This document shows, one piece after another, positions 1 to 8,678 of a stretch of 64,000 nucleotides of DNA; within the stretch, counting starts at the first letter, position 1, and the number at the start of each line of letters is the position of its first letter. The notes under the pieces are model-generated. The model saw only the letters and a list, made by a program, of their open reading frames with translations. It made no database searches and was not told where the DNA came from. Location of the stretch: contig JAUJOQ010000001.1 in assembly GCA_030447725.1 (NCBI GenBank), positions 249,068 to 313,067 on the forward strand. Direction: 5' to 3'. Position numbers and translations under genes: made by a program. This DNA comes from Thermoleophilaceae bacterium (GTDB lineage Bacteria; Actinomycetota; Thermoleophilia; Solirubrobacterales; Thermoleophilaceae).

Positions 1-1621
1 GCTTGGACTGCAGGTTGGTGCCCATGCCGTAGTCGGTGACCATCGCCCGGCTGATCTCGTGGACCCTCTTCAGGTCGTCCGAGGCGCCGGTCGTGATCTG
101 GCCGAAGATGAGGTGCTCGGTGACCCGTCCGCCCAGCAGGACCACGAGCAGGTCCATCAGCTCCTCCTTGGTCTTCAGGTAGCGGTCCTCCTCGGGCAGG
201 TTGAGCGTGTAGCCCAGGGCCTGTCCCCGCGGGATGATCGAGATCCGGTGCACCTTCTCCACGGATGGCAGCAGCTCCGAGCACAGCGCATGTCCCGCCT
301 CGTGGTAGGCCACCAGGCGCTTCTCGTGGTCGGTGATCACGCGGCGCGACTGCATGCCCGCCACCACCCTCTCCAGCGCGGCCTCGAAGTCGCGGGTGAG
401 GATGTGCCCACGGCGGTCGCGCCCGGCGAAGATCGCCGCCTCGTTGCAGATGTTGGCCAGGTCGGCTCCCGTGAGTCCGCTGGTCTGGCGAGCCACCAGC
501 TCCAGGTCCACATCGTCGGCCAGCGGCTTGCCGGCGGTGTGCACGGTGAGGATCTGCTTGCGGCCCTTCAGGTCGGGCGGCGTCACGAAGATCTGGCGGT
601 CGAAGCGACCGGGGCGCAGGAGTGCGGGATCGAGCTTGTCGATCAGGTTGGAGGCGGCGATCACCACCAGGTTGTCGCCGCCGCCGAAGCCGTCGAGCTC
701 GACCAGCAGCTGGTTGAGCGTCTGGTCCTTCTCGCCGGAGATGTCGTTGCCCCGGGTGGCGCCAACCGCGTCCAGCTCGTCGATGAAGACGATCGCGGGC
801 GCCTGCTTGCGGGCCATGCGAAACAGGCGCCGGATGCGGGCGGCGCCGAGGCCGGCGAACATCTCCACGAACGACGAGGCCGACTGGGCGAAGAACTTGG
901 CGTTGGACTCGTGGGCCACGGCCTTCGCCAGCAGCGTCTTGCCGGTGCCGGGCGGACCGTGCAGGAGGATCCCCTTTGGCACCGTGGCCCCGAGAGCGCG
1001 GAAGCGCTCCGGGTCACGCAGGAACTCGACCACCTCGCGCAGCTCGTCCTTTGCCTCCTCGACCCCGGCCACGTCGCCCCAGCCGATCGACTCCGAGCTC
1101 GCGGGCGTGATCTCCTGCGGCTTGGTGCGCGGCATGTAGCGCAGGGTCAAGATCAGCACCACGGCGATCAGGCCCATGAAGATCACCGGCAGCCAGATCA
1201 GAGCGAAGTTCTCGAGGTCGTCGAGGAAGCTCCCGCCGCCGGCGGCGGCATCCGCGGCCGGCGTCTGGGGACGAACGGTGAAGCTCGCCTTCCCCGATGC
1301 GCCCGTCTCACCGCGGGTGAACGTGGCCGTGGCGCGATCCACGGTCCAGGGCTCGGGCAGCGGCGCGTCGCCGGAGGCCAGAAAGCCGCGCAGCCGTTCG
1401 CGTGCGGTGTCGCAGTTCAGCCGCGAGCTGTCGGCCAGGCTGATGGTGTAGACGCCCTTCTCGAGCGGCAGCGATCCGGCGCGCCCGTCACCTGTCAGCT
1501 CGAGCGGCGCCTCGCAGGTGGCAGCGGGGCTCTGGGCCGCGGCCGGGGCGGCGGAGAAGACGACGGCGAGAAGGACGGCGCCGATGGCGAGCAGGCGAAC
1601 GACGCCCGTGTCACAGAACAC
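1..1621 (-). CDS. ftsH: FtsH ATP-dependent zinc metalloprotease, partial
   Basis: Membrane-anchored AAA+ protease that unfolds and degrades membrane and regulatory proteins. The gene runs off the left edge, so about 540 N-terminal residues are present and roughly the last 100 are missing. Visible are an N-terminal hydrophobic segment (residues 9-25), an exported domain (about 30-135), a second membrane segment (about 139-160), Walker A GPPGTGKT (222-229), Walker B with IVFIDELDA (278-285), the arginine-finger region RPGRFDR (336-342), the zinc motif HEAGH (440-444) and the third metal ligand region GASDDL (512-517). The exported domain is not one I recognise as typical FtsH. The start is a GTG at 1621 without a clear ribosome binding site, so it is the least certain point. 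The family assignment is very secure. Confidence 0.95.
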   Translation of the reverse strand, partial: MFCDTGVVRLLAIGAVLLAVVFSAAPAAAQSPAATCEAPLELTGDGRAGSLPLEKGVYTISLADSSRLNCDTARERLRGFLASGDAPLPEPWTVDRATATFTRGETGASGKASFTVRPQTPAADAAAGGGSFLDDLENFALIWLPVIFMGLIAVVLILTLRYMPRTKPQEITPASSESIGWGDVAGVEEAKDELREVVEFLRDPERFRALGATVPKGILLHGPPGTGKTLLAKAVAHESNAKFFAQSASSFVEMFAGLGAARIRRLFRMARKQAPAIVFIDELDAVGATRGNDISGEKDQTLNQLLVELDGFGGGDNLVVIAASNLIDKLDPALLRPGRFDRQIFVTPPDLKGRKQILTVHTAGKPLADDVDLELVARQTSGLTGADLANICNEAAIFAGRDRRGHILTRDFEAALERVVAGMQSRRVITDHEKRLVAYHEAGHALCSELLPSVEKVHRISIIPRGQALGYTLNLPEEDRYLKTKEELMDLLVVLLGGRVTEHLIFGQITTGASDDLKRVHEISRAMVTDYGMGTNLQSK

Positions 1622-1669
1622 AGGGAGTGATATCGGCCAAACCCGCGTCGGCCTCAAGCCACGGGCCGC

Positions 1670-2509
1670 CTATGCGCCCTCCACCAGCAGGATCTCGGCC
1701 AGGGCGGCGCGGCCGACCTCCAGCTGCTCATCGCTGGGCTCTTGTGTTCCCACGATCCGCTGGATCTCATACCCGGGCTTTCGCAGCAGTCGCGACAGCC
1801 ACGTGCCGTCGTTTCGCTCCGACCAGGCGAACACCTCGACCGCCACGGCAGCGCTGCCCAGCGCCACGCCCGCCTCCACCAGCGGCCCGCGCAGCCCCGC
1901 GCGGCGCGCGGCCACGTTGCCGACCGCTGCGGTCCCGAGCATGGGCGCCACCAGGTTCGATCCGCAGCGGTCGTGCTCCTTGTCGGCGTCGCCGACGTCA
2001 CCGTCGGACTCATAGGCCGCGATCGACTTGTGCTCCACACCGTGGTAGGCGGCAAGGTCCCCGCCGCGCAGAGCCAGCAGCGCCGGCGCGAGGCTGACGA
2101 CGCCGACCGCGGCCTCGCGGCCGACGGTGCGGGCGCCTGTCGAGCGGATCGCCTGTCCCAGGAGGGCGGCGCCGGCCATCGCGGCGAGGGTGCGCCCGTC
2201 CTGCATCGGCAGCCGTGCCGCGGGGAGTGCCCGCTTGACGAGCGGGATCACCGCCATCGCCTCGGCCAGCTTGGCCACTCCTCGCAAGCCCGGGATCCTC
2301 TCCGCGGCGGTTGCGCCCAGCGACGGCTTGCGTCCGCTGGCCACCTCGATCCGTCCATCCTCGGTACGCACGGCGGCCGCCCAGTGGGTCGGCCCGTGCA
2401 CCAGCAGCCCGTTGCGCAGGGCCATCCCTCCCAGCCGCAGCTTGTCGGGCCCCTCGTCGGACTCTCCCACGATCGGTGGAACGCGGGGAGCCCCCGGTGT
2501 GTCGCTCAT
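1670..2509 (-). CDS. DUF1385 family (YqhQ-like) membrane protein
   Basis: A 279-residue protein of the DUF1385 family, whose biochemical role is unknown to me. The family signatures are visible: YHGVEHKSIAAYE near residue 157 and HDRCGSNLVAPM about 20 residues later, plus several hydrophobic stretches that suggest membrane helices. The ATG at 2509 overlaps the stop of the upstream M20 peptidase gene in an ATGA arrangement, so the two are probably translationally coupled. A longer reading frame upstream exists only because the frame stays open through the neighbouring gene. Confidence 0.85.
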   Translation of the reverse strand: MSDTPGAPRVPPIVGESDEGPDKLRLGGMALRNGLLVHGPTHWAAAVRTEDGRIEVASGRKPSLGATAAERIPGLRGVAKLAEAMAVIPLVKRALPAARLPMQDGRTLAAMAGAALLGQAIRSTGARTVGREAAVGVVSLAPALLALRGGDLAAYHGVEHKSIAAYESDGDVGDADKEHDRCGSNLVAPMLGTAAVGNVAARRAGLRGPLVEAGVALGSAAVAVEVFAWSERNDGTWLSRLLRKPGYEIQRIVGTQEPSDEQLEVGRAALAEILLVEGA

Positions 2510-3813
2510 CGCAGCGTCTCCTCGACCAGCCCGGCGTAGAAGCGAGCGGCCAGCCCGAGGTCCTCGATCGGCACGCGTTCGTCGGCGCCGTGCACGAGCG
2601 GCGCCGCCTCGAAGAGGTCCATCGCCTTCTGGGGGAAGAAGCCGTAGGCCACGCATTCAGGGAAGGCCTCGCGAAACCAGCGCGAGTCGCTGAAGCCCGG
2701 GAGCATCACCGCGACCACGTCGGCCCCTTCGTCCTCGCGTGCCACGAAGGAGCGGATCGACTCCATCAGAGGCGTGTCGATCGGCGAGCGATTGCCCACC
2801 ACCGTCTCCCCGAACTCGATCTCGTACTCATCGCCGGGGATCGTGCCGCGGATTCGCTCGAGCGCGTGCTCTGAGCCGAGCGCCGGGGGCACGCGGCAGT
2901 CGACCCTCAGGCGCGCCTGCGCGGGGATCACGTTGATCTTCTCGGAGGCGGAGACCATCGTCGGCGTCAGCGTGACACCCAGCATCGGCTCGAGCAGGAC
3001 GGCCACCCGCGGATCCTCTCGCTCCACTTCGGCGAGCGCGGCCTCGAGATCGTCGCTCTGAACGTTCAGCCCGGCCAGCAGGGCATCCGCCTCGGGCGTG
3101 CGTTCGAGCACCACCCGCCCGCCCGATAGAGCGTCGAGCACCGGCGCGAGCTTGGTGAGGGCGTTGTCGCCGATCCGCGGAATCGAGGCGTGGCCGGCTC
3201 GGCCCGAGGTCGTGAGCGTGAAGCGAAAGACGCCCTTCTCCGCGACGCACACGCCGTAAAGGCGGCGGCCGGCGTAGTCGATCACCTCGCCTGCGCCCTC
3301 GTTGATCACCACGTCCGCGCGCACCTTCTCGGGGTGGCGCTCGCACAGCCACCTGGCGCCGTGCTCGGCACCGGACTCCTCGTCGGCGGTCACCACGATC
3401 TTGAGCTCGCCGCTCTGTGGACGCCAGCCCTGCTCGGCGAGAGCCACCGCCGCCGCCACCTCGGCGGCCACCTGGCTCTTCATGTCGAGCGCCCCGCGTC
3501 CCCACACGCAGCCGTCGCGTATCTCCCCCGACCAGGGATCGAGTGACCAGTCCGCGGGGTCGGCCAGCACCGTGTCCACGTGTCCGAGCAGGCACAGGGC
3601 CGGCCCGTCGGATGCAGCCGGCATCGTGGCGATCAGGTTCGGCCGCCCGTCTACCGCCGCCAGCAGCTCGCACTCGAAGCCGGCGCCTTCGAGCAGGTCG
3701 CGCAGGAACTCCTGTGCCTCCTGCTCGTCACCGGGCGGGTTGACCGTGTTGAAGCGGATCAGCCGCTGCAGCAACTCCGTGGCGCGTCGCTCGAGATCTG
3801 CGGACTCTGGCAC
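2506..3813 (-). CDS. M20/M25/M40 family metallopeptidase (ArgE/DapE/CPG2 type)
   Basis: A 435-residue cytosolic zinc hydrolase of the ArgE/DapE/carboxypeptidase G2 group, which cleaves amide bonds of small peptides or N-acyl amino acids. The two-metal site is intact by motif: GHVDTV (His78, Asp80), GRGALDMKS (Asp110), the catalytic acidic pair in TADEESGAEHG (about 143-152), and a late HGADERVP motif for the last histidine ligand. A dimerisation domain interrupts the catalytic domain around residues 195-320, as usual. The exact substrate cannot be told from sequence. It is first in a short minus-strand unit with the DUF1385 gene. Confidence 0.88.
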   Translation of the reverse strand: MPESADLERRATELLQRLIRFNTVNPPGDEQEAQEFLRDLLEGAGFECELLAAVDGRPNLIATMPAASDGPALCLLGHVDTVLADPADWSLDPWSGEIRDGCVWGRGALDMKSQVAAEVAAAVALAEQGWRPQSGELKIVVTADEESGAEHGARWLCERHPEKVRADVVINEGAGEVIDYAGRRLYGVCVAEKGVFRFTLTTSGRAGHASIPRIGDNALTKLAPVLDALSGGRVVLERTPEADALLAGLNVQSDDLEAALAEVEREDPRVAVLLEPMLGVTLTPTMVSASEKINVIPAQARLRVDCRVPPALGSEHALERIRGTIPGDEYEIEFGETVVGNRSPIDTPLMESIRSFVAREDEGADVVAVMLPGFSDSRWFREAFPECVAYGFFPQKAMDLFEAAPLVHGADERVPIEDLGLAARFYAGLVEETLR

Positions 3814-3857
3814 CTCAGCGAGTGTAAAGACCCGCGCGCGGCGCCTGTGACGGTCCG

Positions 3858-3886
3858 TTGTCGGTACGGCCGGGAACGATTAGACT
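3858..3886 (+). promoter_or_regulatory. Candidate sigma-70-type promoter
   Basis: TTGTCG at 3858-3863 and TAGACT at 3881-3886 are separated by 17 bases. It lies in the intergenic gap upstream of the secreted choice-of-anchor B gene, which would give a 5' leader of about 60 bases. Confidence 0.5.
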
Positions 3887-3954
3887 CGAAGGTCGATCTG
3901 CGGTCGTACGTCAGGGGCTGAATGCGACCGCCCGACCCAGGGGAGCCTTCGCGC

Positions 3955-6288
3955 ATGCCGACCGACCGGCCGTACGTCCCGCGTCTCGCGATCTTCGCCG
4001 CCGTCCTGCTCATCGCCGTCGGCGCGCTGACGGTGACCGTCGGCGCATCGAGTCCGGACGCCGGCACGGTGTCCCTCGATGGACGGACGACCGGGTGGAC
4101 GGGTGAGAGCTACGCCGTCGGCGTGCCCGTGCCGGAGAGCAACACCGCCCGGGTTGCCTGCACCCCCGGCGTCACCGCCCTGTGCGACGAGTTCAACCTG
4201 ACGGTGGACATCGACGCCGCCCACTGGGACGCCAACCTCGGCGGCGTGGAGATCGGCATCGTGCCCGAGGGCGACGACGACGACTTCGACCTCTACGTCT
4301 ATCGGGGCGCCGAGCTCGTGGCCAGCTCGGCGTCCGCGGGGCCGACCGCCGAGAAGGTCTTCATCGACGACGCGGCCGGCGAGTACGAGGTGCGGGTCGT
4401 GCCGTTTGAGGTGACCGACTCCGGCTACACGGGAGGCGCGCGGGTCGAGAGCCGCCCCAAGACCACCGGCGACGTGCCCAAGGAGCCGATCTCGAACGCG
4501 CCCTGCGAGAACGGCTTGGCGGCAGGGGTCTTCCCGTGCAAGGGCGTCGACCTGGCGGGCTTCCTGCCGCTGGACGAGCTCGGCGGCGCGTCCCCTGTGT
4601 CCGGCAATTCGGAGGGCAACAGCGGCCAGCTGAACGACATCTGGGGCTGGACCGATCCGGCCACGGGCAAGGAGTACGCCCTGGTCGGCAAGACGAACGG
4701 CACGGCGTTCGTGGACGTGAGCGATCCCGCCAAGCCGGTCTTCCTCGGCCAGCTGCCCTCGCACCAGAGCGCAGCCGGCATCCCCGTGGAGACCCTCTTC
4801 AACATCTGGCGCGACGTGAAGGTGTACAAGGACCACGCGTTCATCGTGGCCGAGGAGCCGAGCCACGGCATGCAGGTGTTCGACCTGAAGGAGCTGCGAG
4901 ACGCCGACCGCGCGAATCCCGAGACCTTCACGGAGACGGCGCACTACTCGTACGTACGCGACGGCTTCGGCAGCGTGCTCGAGCCCAGCGAACGCTTGAA
5001 CACCCTCGACAACGCGCACAACATCGCGATCAACGAGGAGTCGGGGGTGGCCTACGCGGTCGGCACCTCGACGTGCAACGGCGGAGGGCTGCACGTGATC
5101 GACATCAAGCAGCCCACCAAGCCGAAGTTCCTGGGCTGTGTGCTCGAGGAGGGCAGCCCCACCCAGGAGAGCTATGTGCACGACGCCCAGTGCGTGATCT
5201 ACGACGGTCCCGACACCCGCTACAGCGGCCGCGAGATCTGCTTTGACTCCAACGAGGACAGTCTGACGATCGTCGACGTGACCGACCTGACCAACGGAAC
5301 GGGCGAGCCCAAGCAGCTCTCTCGGACCGAGTACACCGACTCCGCCTACACACACCAGGGATGGCTCACCGAGGACGGCAGGCACTTCCTCGTGGACGAC
5401 GAGCTCGACGAGATCGAGAACGAGGGAGTCGACAAGACCCAGACCTACATCTTCAACGTCGAGAAGCTCGACAGCGTGACGCTCGTGGAATCCAACGACG
5501 GAGTGACCGGCTCGATCGATCACAACCTCTACGTGAGGGGCAACCGGGTGTTTCAGGCCAACTACCGCTCGGGACTGCGCGTGCTCGATGCCAGCAGCGC
5601 GGCGGAGGGCCGGCTCCCCGAGGTCGGCTTCTTCGACGTGTTCCCGGACGACGACGAACCCGAGTTCAACGGCGCCTGGAGCAACTATCCCTACTTCGAG
5701 TCGGGCACGGTGATCGTCAGCGGCATCGAGCAGGGCCTGTTCGTGCTGCGCCCCGACGCCGAGGTGGCGGGGACCGAGGGGGGCGACGCCACCGCCGGAA
5801 AGGGCTGCGCCGCCGTCGCGTCACGCGCCCGGCCGAGAGGCATCGGGCGCGCCGGCCTGGGACGCAAGCGGGGCGCGGTCAGGAAGTCGTTCGGATCCCG
5901 GGGCACCTACCGCCGCTTCATGGACCGCTTCTGCCTCACCGACGGCAGCGCGCTGCGGGTGGGCTACACGGCGCCCAAGGAGCTGAAGCGGCTTTCTCGC
6001 TCGGAGCGCCGGCGACTGAGAGGCAGGGCGACGCTGGTGCTCACCTCGAGCGCCGGCACGACGCTGCGCGGGGTCAACGTGGGCATGGCGCGGGCCCGGC
6101 TGCTGCGGCGCATCGGCGAGAGCCGGGGCGTGCGCGTCGGGCGCAACGTCTTCTACCTGCGTCGCGGGTCGCGCGCCCGTCAGGTGTTCAGGGTCCAGGG
6201 TGGCCGGCTGCGTGAGGTCGGCCTGGCTGACCTGAGGCTCACCCGCACCCGGGCTCTGGCCAAGCGCTTCTTCAGGTCCGGCCGCTGA
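3955..6288 (+). CDS. Secreted choice-of-anchor B family protein with LVIVD-type repeats
   Basis: A 777-residue exported protein. A hydrophobic signal segment follows PRLAIFAAVLL near the N-terminus. An acidic beta domain (about residues 30-160, rich in DDDDFD) precedes a repeat region with motifs such as GTAFVDVSDPAKPVFLG, HVIDIKQPTKPKFLG and GLRVLDASSA, typical of LVIVD/choice-of-anchor B beta-propeller proteins. The last 160 residues form a very basic Arg-rich tail with two cysteines, which could contact the cell wall; this is inference. I chose ATG 3955 because GGGGAG lies 8 bases upstream; an ATG at 3922 has no such site. Function is unknown. Confidence 0.8.
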   Translation: MPTDRPYVPRLAIFAAVLLIAVGALTVTVGASSPDAGTVSLDGRTTGWTGESYAVGVPVPESNTARVACTPGVTALCDEFNLTVDIDAAHWDANLGGVEIGIVPEGDDDDFDLYVYRGAELVASSASAGPTAEKVFIDDAAGEYEVRVVPFEVTDSGYTGGARVESRPKTTGDVPKEPISNAPCENGLAAGVFPCKGVDLAGFLPLDELGGASPVSGNSEGNSGQLNDIWGWTDPATGKEYALVGKTNGTAFVDVSDPAKPVFLGQLPSHQSAAGIPVETLFNIWRDVKVYKDHAFIVAEEPSHGMQVFDLKELRDADRANPETFTETAHYSYVRDGFGSVLEPSERLNTLDNAHNIAINEESGVAYAVGTSTCNGGGLHVIDIKQPTKPKFLGCVLEEGSPTQESYVHDAQCVIYDGPDTRYSGREICFDSNEDSLTIVDVTDLTNGTGEPKQLSRTEYTDSAYTHQGWLTEDGRHFLVDDELDEIENEGVDKTQTYIFNVEKLDSVTLVESNDGVTGSIDHNLYVRGNRVFQANYRSGLRVLDASSAAEGRLPEVGFFDVFPDDDEPEFNGAWSNYPYFESGTVIVSGIEQGLFVLRPDAEVAGTEGGDATAGKGCAAVASRARPRGIGRAGLGRKRGAVRKSFGSRGTYRRFMDRFCLTDGSALRVGYTAPKELKRLSRSERRRLRGRATLVLTSSAGTTLRGVNVGMARARLLRRIGESRGVRVGRNVFYLRRGSRARQVFRVQGGRLREVGLADLRLTRTRALAKRFFRSGR

Positions 6289-6347
6289 CCGCCCCGCCCC
6301 CGGGGTCGGAGCCGGGCGCGCTGCTGCGCTCGGTCGGCTGAGCGGAC

Positions 6348-7238
6348 GTGCGCGGCACGTTCGCCGTCGTCAAGCGGACGGCGGTGTCGTTCTACGACGA
6401 CCAGATGACCCACCACGCCGCGGCGCTCACCTACTACGGGTTGATGTCGCTGTTCCCAACGCTGCTGCTTGCCCTGTCGCTGCTCGGGGTTCTCGGTCAG
6501 TACCCCGAGACCTACGACGCGATCATCGGGTACCTGCGGGAGGTGGCGCCGGAATCGGTGGTCGCCCCGCTCGACACCTCACTCGAGCGCGCGCTGCGCA
6601 ACAAGGGCACCGCGACCACGACGCTCGTGATCGGCGTGGTGCTGGCTTTCTACGGCACGACGGGGGTGCTCGAGGCGGCCCGCCGCGCGCTCAACGTAGT
6701 GTTCGAGGTCGAGGGCGGAGGACGCAGCTTCCTGCGGCGCAAGACGATCGACGTGGCGTCCACGATCCTCCTGCTCGCCCTTCTGCTGCCCACCGCCGTG
6801 CTCGTGTTCGTCGGTGGGTCGTTCGCCGACGACCTGCTGGGGTTCATCGGCCTCGGATCGACCGCGGCCCAGATCTGGAGCATCGCGCGCTGGCCGGCCG
6901 CGGTAGCGGTGGCGATGCTGGTGTTCGCCTTCGTTTACTTCGTCACGCCGGACGTGCAGCAGCGCGCGTTTCGCTGGGTCACACCGGGCGCCTTCGTGGG
7001 CGTGTTGCTGTGGCTGCTCGCCTCGCTGGCCTTCTCCGAGTACATCTCGAGCGTGGCCGACGTCGGAGCCGTCTACGGCACCTTCGCCGGCGCGATCGTG
7101 CTGGTCGCCTGGATGTGGCTCACGAACGTCGCTTTGCTCTTCGGCGCCGAGCTGAACGCGGAGATAGAGCGCCAGAACGAGCTCGGAGAAGGCGTGCCTC
7201 AGCGCGACACCCTGAACCGCCCGGCCAGACGCGGTTGA
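6348..7238 (+). CDS. YihY/BrkB family inner-membrane protein
   Basis: A 296-residue polytopic membrane protein of the YihY/virulence factor BrkB family, once called ribonuclease BN. The family opening is recognisable: a short basic start, then FYDDQMTHHAAALTYYGLMS and a first membrane helix at about residues 28-50. Further hydrophobic segments occur near 90-110, 130-160, 180-205, 215-240 and 250-275, giving about six helices. The start is GTG 6348. The role is uncertain; the family has been linked to transport and envelope processes. It sits just ahead of rarA with 29 bases between them. Confidence 0.85.
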   Translation: MRGTFAVVKRTAVSFYDDQMTHHAAALTYYGLMSLFPTLLLALSLLGVLGQYPETYDAIIGYLREVAPESVVAPLDTSLERALRNKGTATTTLVIGVVLAFYGTTGVLEAARRALNVVFEVEGGGRSFLRRKTIDVASTILLLALLLPTAVLVFVGGSFADDLLGFIGLGSTAAQIWSIARWPAAVAVAMLVFAFVYFVTPDVQQRAFRWVTPGAFVGVLLWLLASLAFSEYISSVADVGAVYGTFAGAIVLVAWMWLTNVALLFGAELNAEIERQNELGEGVPQRDTLNRPARRG

Positions 7239-7267
7239 CGCGCGCCGGCGCTGCGAGAATCGTCCGC

Positions 7268-8596
7268 GTGGACCAGCTCTTCGAGGAGGACTCACCGGCG
7301 CCCGGACGCACCCCCGTCCCCGCCGGCGACCAGCCGCTGGCGGCACGCATGCGCCCCGCCACGCTCGACGAGCTCGTGGGCCAGGAGCACCTGCTGGAGC
7401 CGGGATCTGCCCTGCGCACTGCGCTCGAGGAGGGCCGGCCGCACTCGATGGTGCTCTACGGCCCGCCGGGCACCGGCAAGACGACGATCGCGCGGCTGAT
7501 GGCCGTGAACGCGAGCGCCGCCTTCGAGGAGCTCTCCGCCGTCTCCGCCGGGCGAGGGGAGGTACGGGACGTGCTCGAGCGCGCCAGCCACCGCCGCTCG
7601 GTCTCGGGCGAGGCCACGATCCTCTTCCTCGACGAGATCCACCGATTCAACAAGGCCCAGCAGGACACGCTGCTGCCGGCCGTCGAGGAGGGGCTCGTGA
7701 CCCTCGTCGGCGCCACCACGGAGAACCCCTACTTCGAGGTCAACTCCGCGCTGCTCTCGCGCTGCCGGGTCTACGAGCTGCGCCTGCTCGACGACGCTCA
7801 GGTGCGCGAGCTGATGCAGCGTGCGCTGGCCGACGGGCGGGGCGTGCCGGACGCCCCGCCCGTGGCCGACGACGCACTGGACTTCCTGGCCGCGCGAGCC
7901 GGTGGCGACGCCCGCACTGCGCTTGCAGCGCTCGAGCTGGCGGCCGAGACGGCGCAGGAGGAAGGGGTGACGCTCGCCGTCGCCGAGGACGCGCTGCAGC
8001 GTCGCGCCGTGCTCTACGACAAGGGCGGCGACCGCCACTACGACACGATCTCCGCCTGGATCAAGGCCACCCGCGGCTCGGATCCCGACGCCTCGCTGCT
8101 CTACCTCGCGGTGATGCTCGAGGGAGGCGAGGATCCGCGCTTCATCGCCCGGCGGATGGTGATCCTGGCCAGTGAGGACATCGGCAACGCAGACCCGCGC
8201 GCGCTGGAGGTCGCGGTGGCGGGGGCGCACGCCGTGGAGCACGTGGGGCTGCCGGAGTGCGCGCTCAACCTGGCTCAGGTGTCGGTGTACCTGGCGCTGG
8301 CGCCCAAGTCCAATGCCTCGTACGTGGCCATCGGCAAGGCGCGCGCGTGGGTGCGCGACCACGGTGCGCCCACCCCGCCCTCTCCCTTGCGCAGCGCCGC
8401 CTACGCGGGCGCGGAGGCGCTCGGCCGCGGACAGGGATATGACTATCCGCACGACCACCCTGAGGGGGTCTCCCCCCAGAGCTTGATGCCGCCGGAGGCC
8501 GAAGGCGAGCGGTTCCTGGAGCTCTCCGAGCACGGCGAGGAGCGCGACATGGCCGAGCGGCTGGGCCGGATCCGCCGCGCGCGCGACCGGGGGTGA
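7268..8596 (+). CDS. rarA: Replication-associated recombination protein A (RarA/MgsA)
   Basis: A 442-residue AAA+ ATPase that acts at stalled replication forks and single-strand gaps, and as a clamp-loader-like tetramer in the known family. Visible are Walker A GPPGTGKT (residues 65-72), Walker [15 protein letters not shown] (about 121-134), sensor motif [12 protein letters not shown], and arginine finger SRCRVYEL. The C-terminal tetramerisation region has [26 protein letters not shown], matched to the family by eye. The start is GTG 7268, chosen because the conserved domain begins soon after and the preceding open frame lies inside the BrkB-like gene. Length is normal. Confidence 0.95.
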   Translation: MDQLFEEDSPAPGRTPVPAGDQPLAARMRPATLDELVGQEHLLEPGSALRTALEEGRPHSMVLYGPPGTGKTTIARLMAVNASAAFEELSAVSAGRGEVRDVLERASHRRSVSGEATILFLDEIHRFNKAQQDTLLPAVEEGLVTLVGATTENPYFEVNSALLSRCRVYELRLLDDAQVRELMQRALADGRGVPDAPPVADDALDFLAARAGGDARTALAALELAAETAQEEGVTLAVAEDALQRRAVLYDKGGDRHYDTISAWIKATRGSDPDASLLYLAVMLEGGEDPRFIARRMVILASEDIGNADPRALEVAVAGAHAVEHVGLPECALNLAQVSVYLALAPKSNASYVAIGKARAWVRDHGAPTPPSPLRSAAYAGAEALGRGQGYDYPHDHPEGVSPQSLMPPEAEGERFLELSEHGEERDMAERLGRIRRARDRG

Positions 8597-8603
8597 GAGT
8601 TCC

Positions 8604-8650
8604 GGTGCGGTGCTCGCCGGAACAACGTTCCGGCTGCGCTCCTCCCCGAG
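8604..8650 (+). repeat. Dispersed palindromic repeat, intergenic copy
   Basis: An intact copy of the window's main repeat. Its core GCCGGAACAACGTTCCGGC is a perfect 8-bp inverted repeat with loop AAC. It is preceded by GTGCGGTGCTC and followed by TGCGCTCCTCCCCGAG. It occupies most of the short gap between rarA and the aldehyde dehydrogenase gene. Confidence 0.85.
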
Positions 8651-8678
8651 CCGGAGGGTCGGGCATGATGGGCGCCTG

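Noticed and set aside
59-1630. Long plus-strand open frame of 523 codons
   Set aside because: It is the antisense shadow of ftsH, whose domains are all recognisable on the minus strand.
3880-5523. Minus-strand open frame of 547 codons
   Set aside because: Antisense of the choice-of-anchor B gene; low-complexity composition and no domain.
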